The notes beneath the pieces are model-generated. The model did no database searches. It saw only the letters and a program-made list of their open reading frames with translations, and was not told where the DNA came from. This document shows, one piece after another, positions 6,101 to 6,137 of a DNA stretch of 6,137 nucleotides (positions are counted from its first letter, which is position 1; each line of letters starts with the position of its first letter). The translations under genes were made by a program, and so were the position numbers. The DNA is from Desulfobacterales bacterium (lineage in GTDB: Bacteria > Desulfobacterota > Desulfobacteria > Desulfobacterales > C00003106): the NCBI GenBank assembly GCA_030594505.1, contig JAUVFC010000109.1, positions 1 to 6,137 of the forward strand, given 5' to 3'.

Positions 6101-6108
6101 AAGAAGTT

Positions 6109-6137
6109 ATGCGCAAACAAAACTTTATTGTAATTGG
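6109..6137 (+). CDS. Start of an unidentified gene (partial)
   Basis: Only nine complete codons are visible before the right edge, reading Met-Arg-Lys-Gln-Asn-Phe-Ile-Val-Ile. The strong AGGAGGAG site at eight bases and the long, operator-bearing upstream region make a real start very likely. A basic tip followed by hydrophobic residues would suit a signal peptide or a membrane protein, but it would equally suit the first strand of a soluble protein. The product cannot be named. If the upstream inverted repeats are metal-sensor sites, this gene may be metal-regulated. Confidence 0.7.

Larger units (their letters stand above)
5520..6108. other. Non-coding region between the NicO gene and the next gene
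   Basis: No credible coding frame was found over these 589 bases. The left 60 bases look like a group II intron remnant on the minus strand, 5580-5654 shows nothing identifiable, and a hairpin with a T-rich tail follows. From about 5750 it becomes very A+T-rich and holds a promoter, two related inverted repeats and a short tandem repeat. Near the right end are a small stem (CGGT at 6009-6012 with ACCG at 6019-6022) and a short palindrome (AAGGA, A, TCCTT at 6042-6052). I saw no known riboswitch core in the long leader. Confidence 0.6.

Noticed and set aside
5811..6108. Riboswitch in the long leader
   Set aside because: No conserved core of cobalamin, Mn, NiCo or similar classes was seen; only two very short stems are present.
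1..6137. CRISPR array, tRNA or rRNA genes
   Set aside because: No repeat-spacer structure and no tRNA or rRNA signature was found on either strand.

Overview
The window looks like part of a metal-handling locus from an anaerobic Gram-negative bacterium. The tentative affiliation is Desulfobacterota or a similar group, judged from general resemblance of the Feo-type genes; nothing in the window is a firm taxonomic marker. Gram-negative is inferred from two exported proteins that only make sense with a periplasm. All recognisable genes are on the + strand.

Region 1 (1-3870) is about half G+C and reads as one iron-related operon. In order it holds the C-terminal end of the ferrous iron permease FeoB, a small protein with the residue pattern of AstE/aspartoacylase metallohydrolases, a complete P1B-type metal ATPase with a Tyr-Ser-Cys site where many relatives have Cys-Pro-Cys, and a protein made of three FeoA-like domains in tandem. 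Gaps are 21, 19 and 78 bases. The operon's promoter and the rest of feoB lie upstream of the window. A plausible reading is that FeoB brings Fe(II) into the cell, the FeoA-like protein modulates FeoB, and the ATPase moves a transition metal (perhaps Fe) out of the cytoplasm or into a compartment. The metallohydrolase-like protein has no assigned role.

Region 2 (about 3871-5519) is clearly A+T-rich, about one third G+C in sampled lines. It holds a translationally coupled pair: a secreted DUF1007-family protein and a NicO/RcnA-family membrane transporter of the nickel/cobalt type. The abrupt base-composition change suggests a different origin from the Feo-type operon.

Region 3 (5520-6108) has no convincing gene. 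Directly after the transporter stop codon is a minus-strand stretch that looks like a truncated group II intron 3' end. It is followed by a possible terminator hairpin, then a strongly A+T-rich control region. That region carries a sigma70-like promoter, two inverted repeats sharing TTAGA-N4-TCTAA, and a three-unit 10-bp TTCGTG-type repeat. It precedes the first codons of another + strand gene at 6109, which has a strong ribosome binding site. Its product cannot be identified from nine codons.
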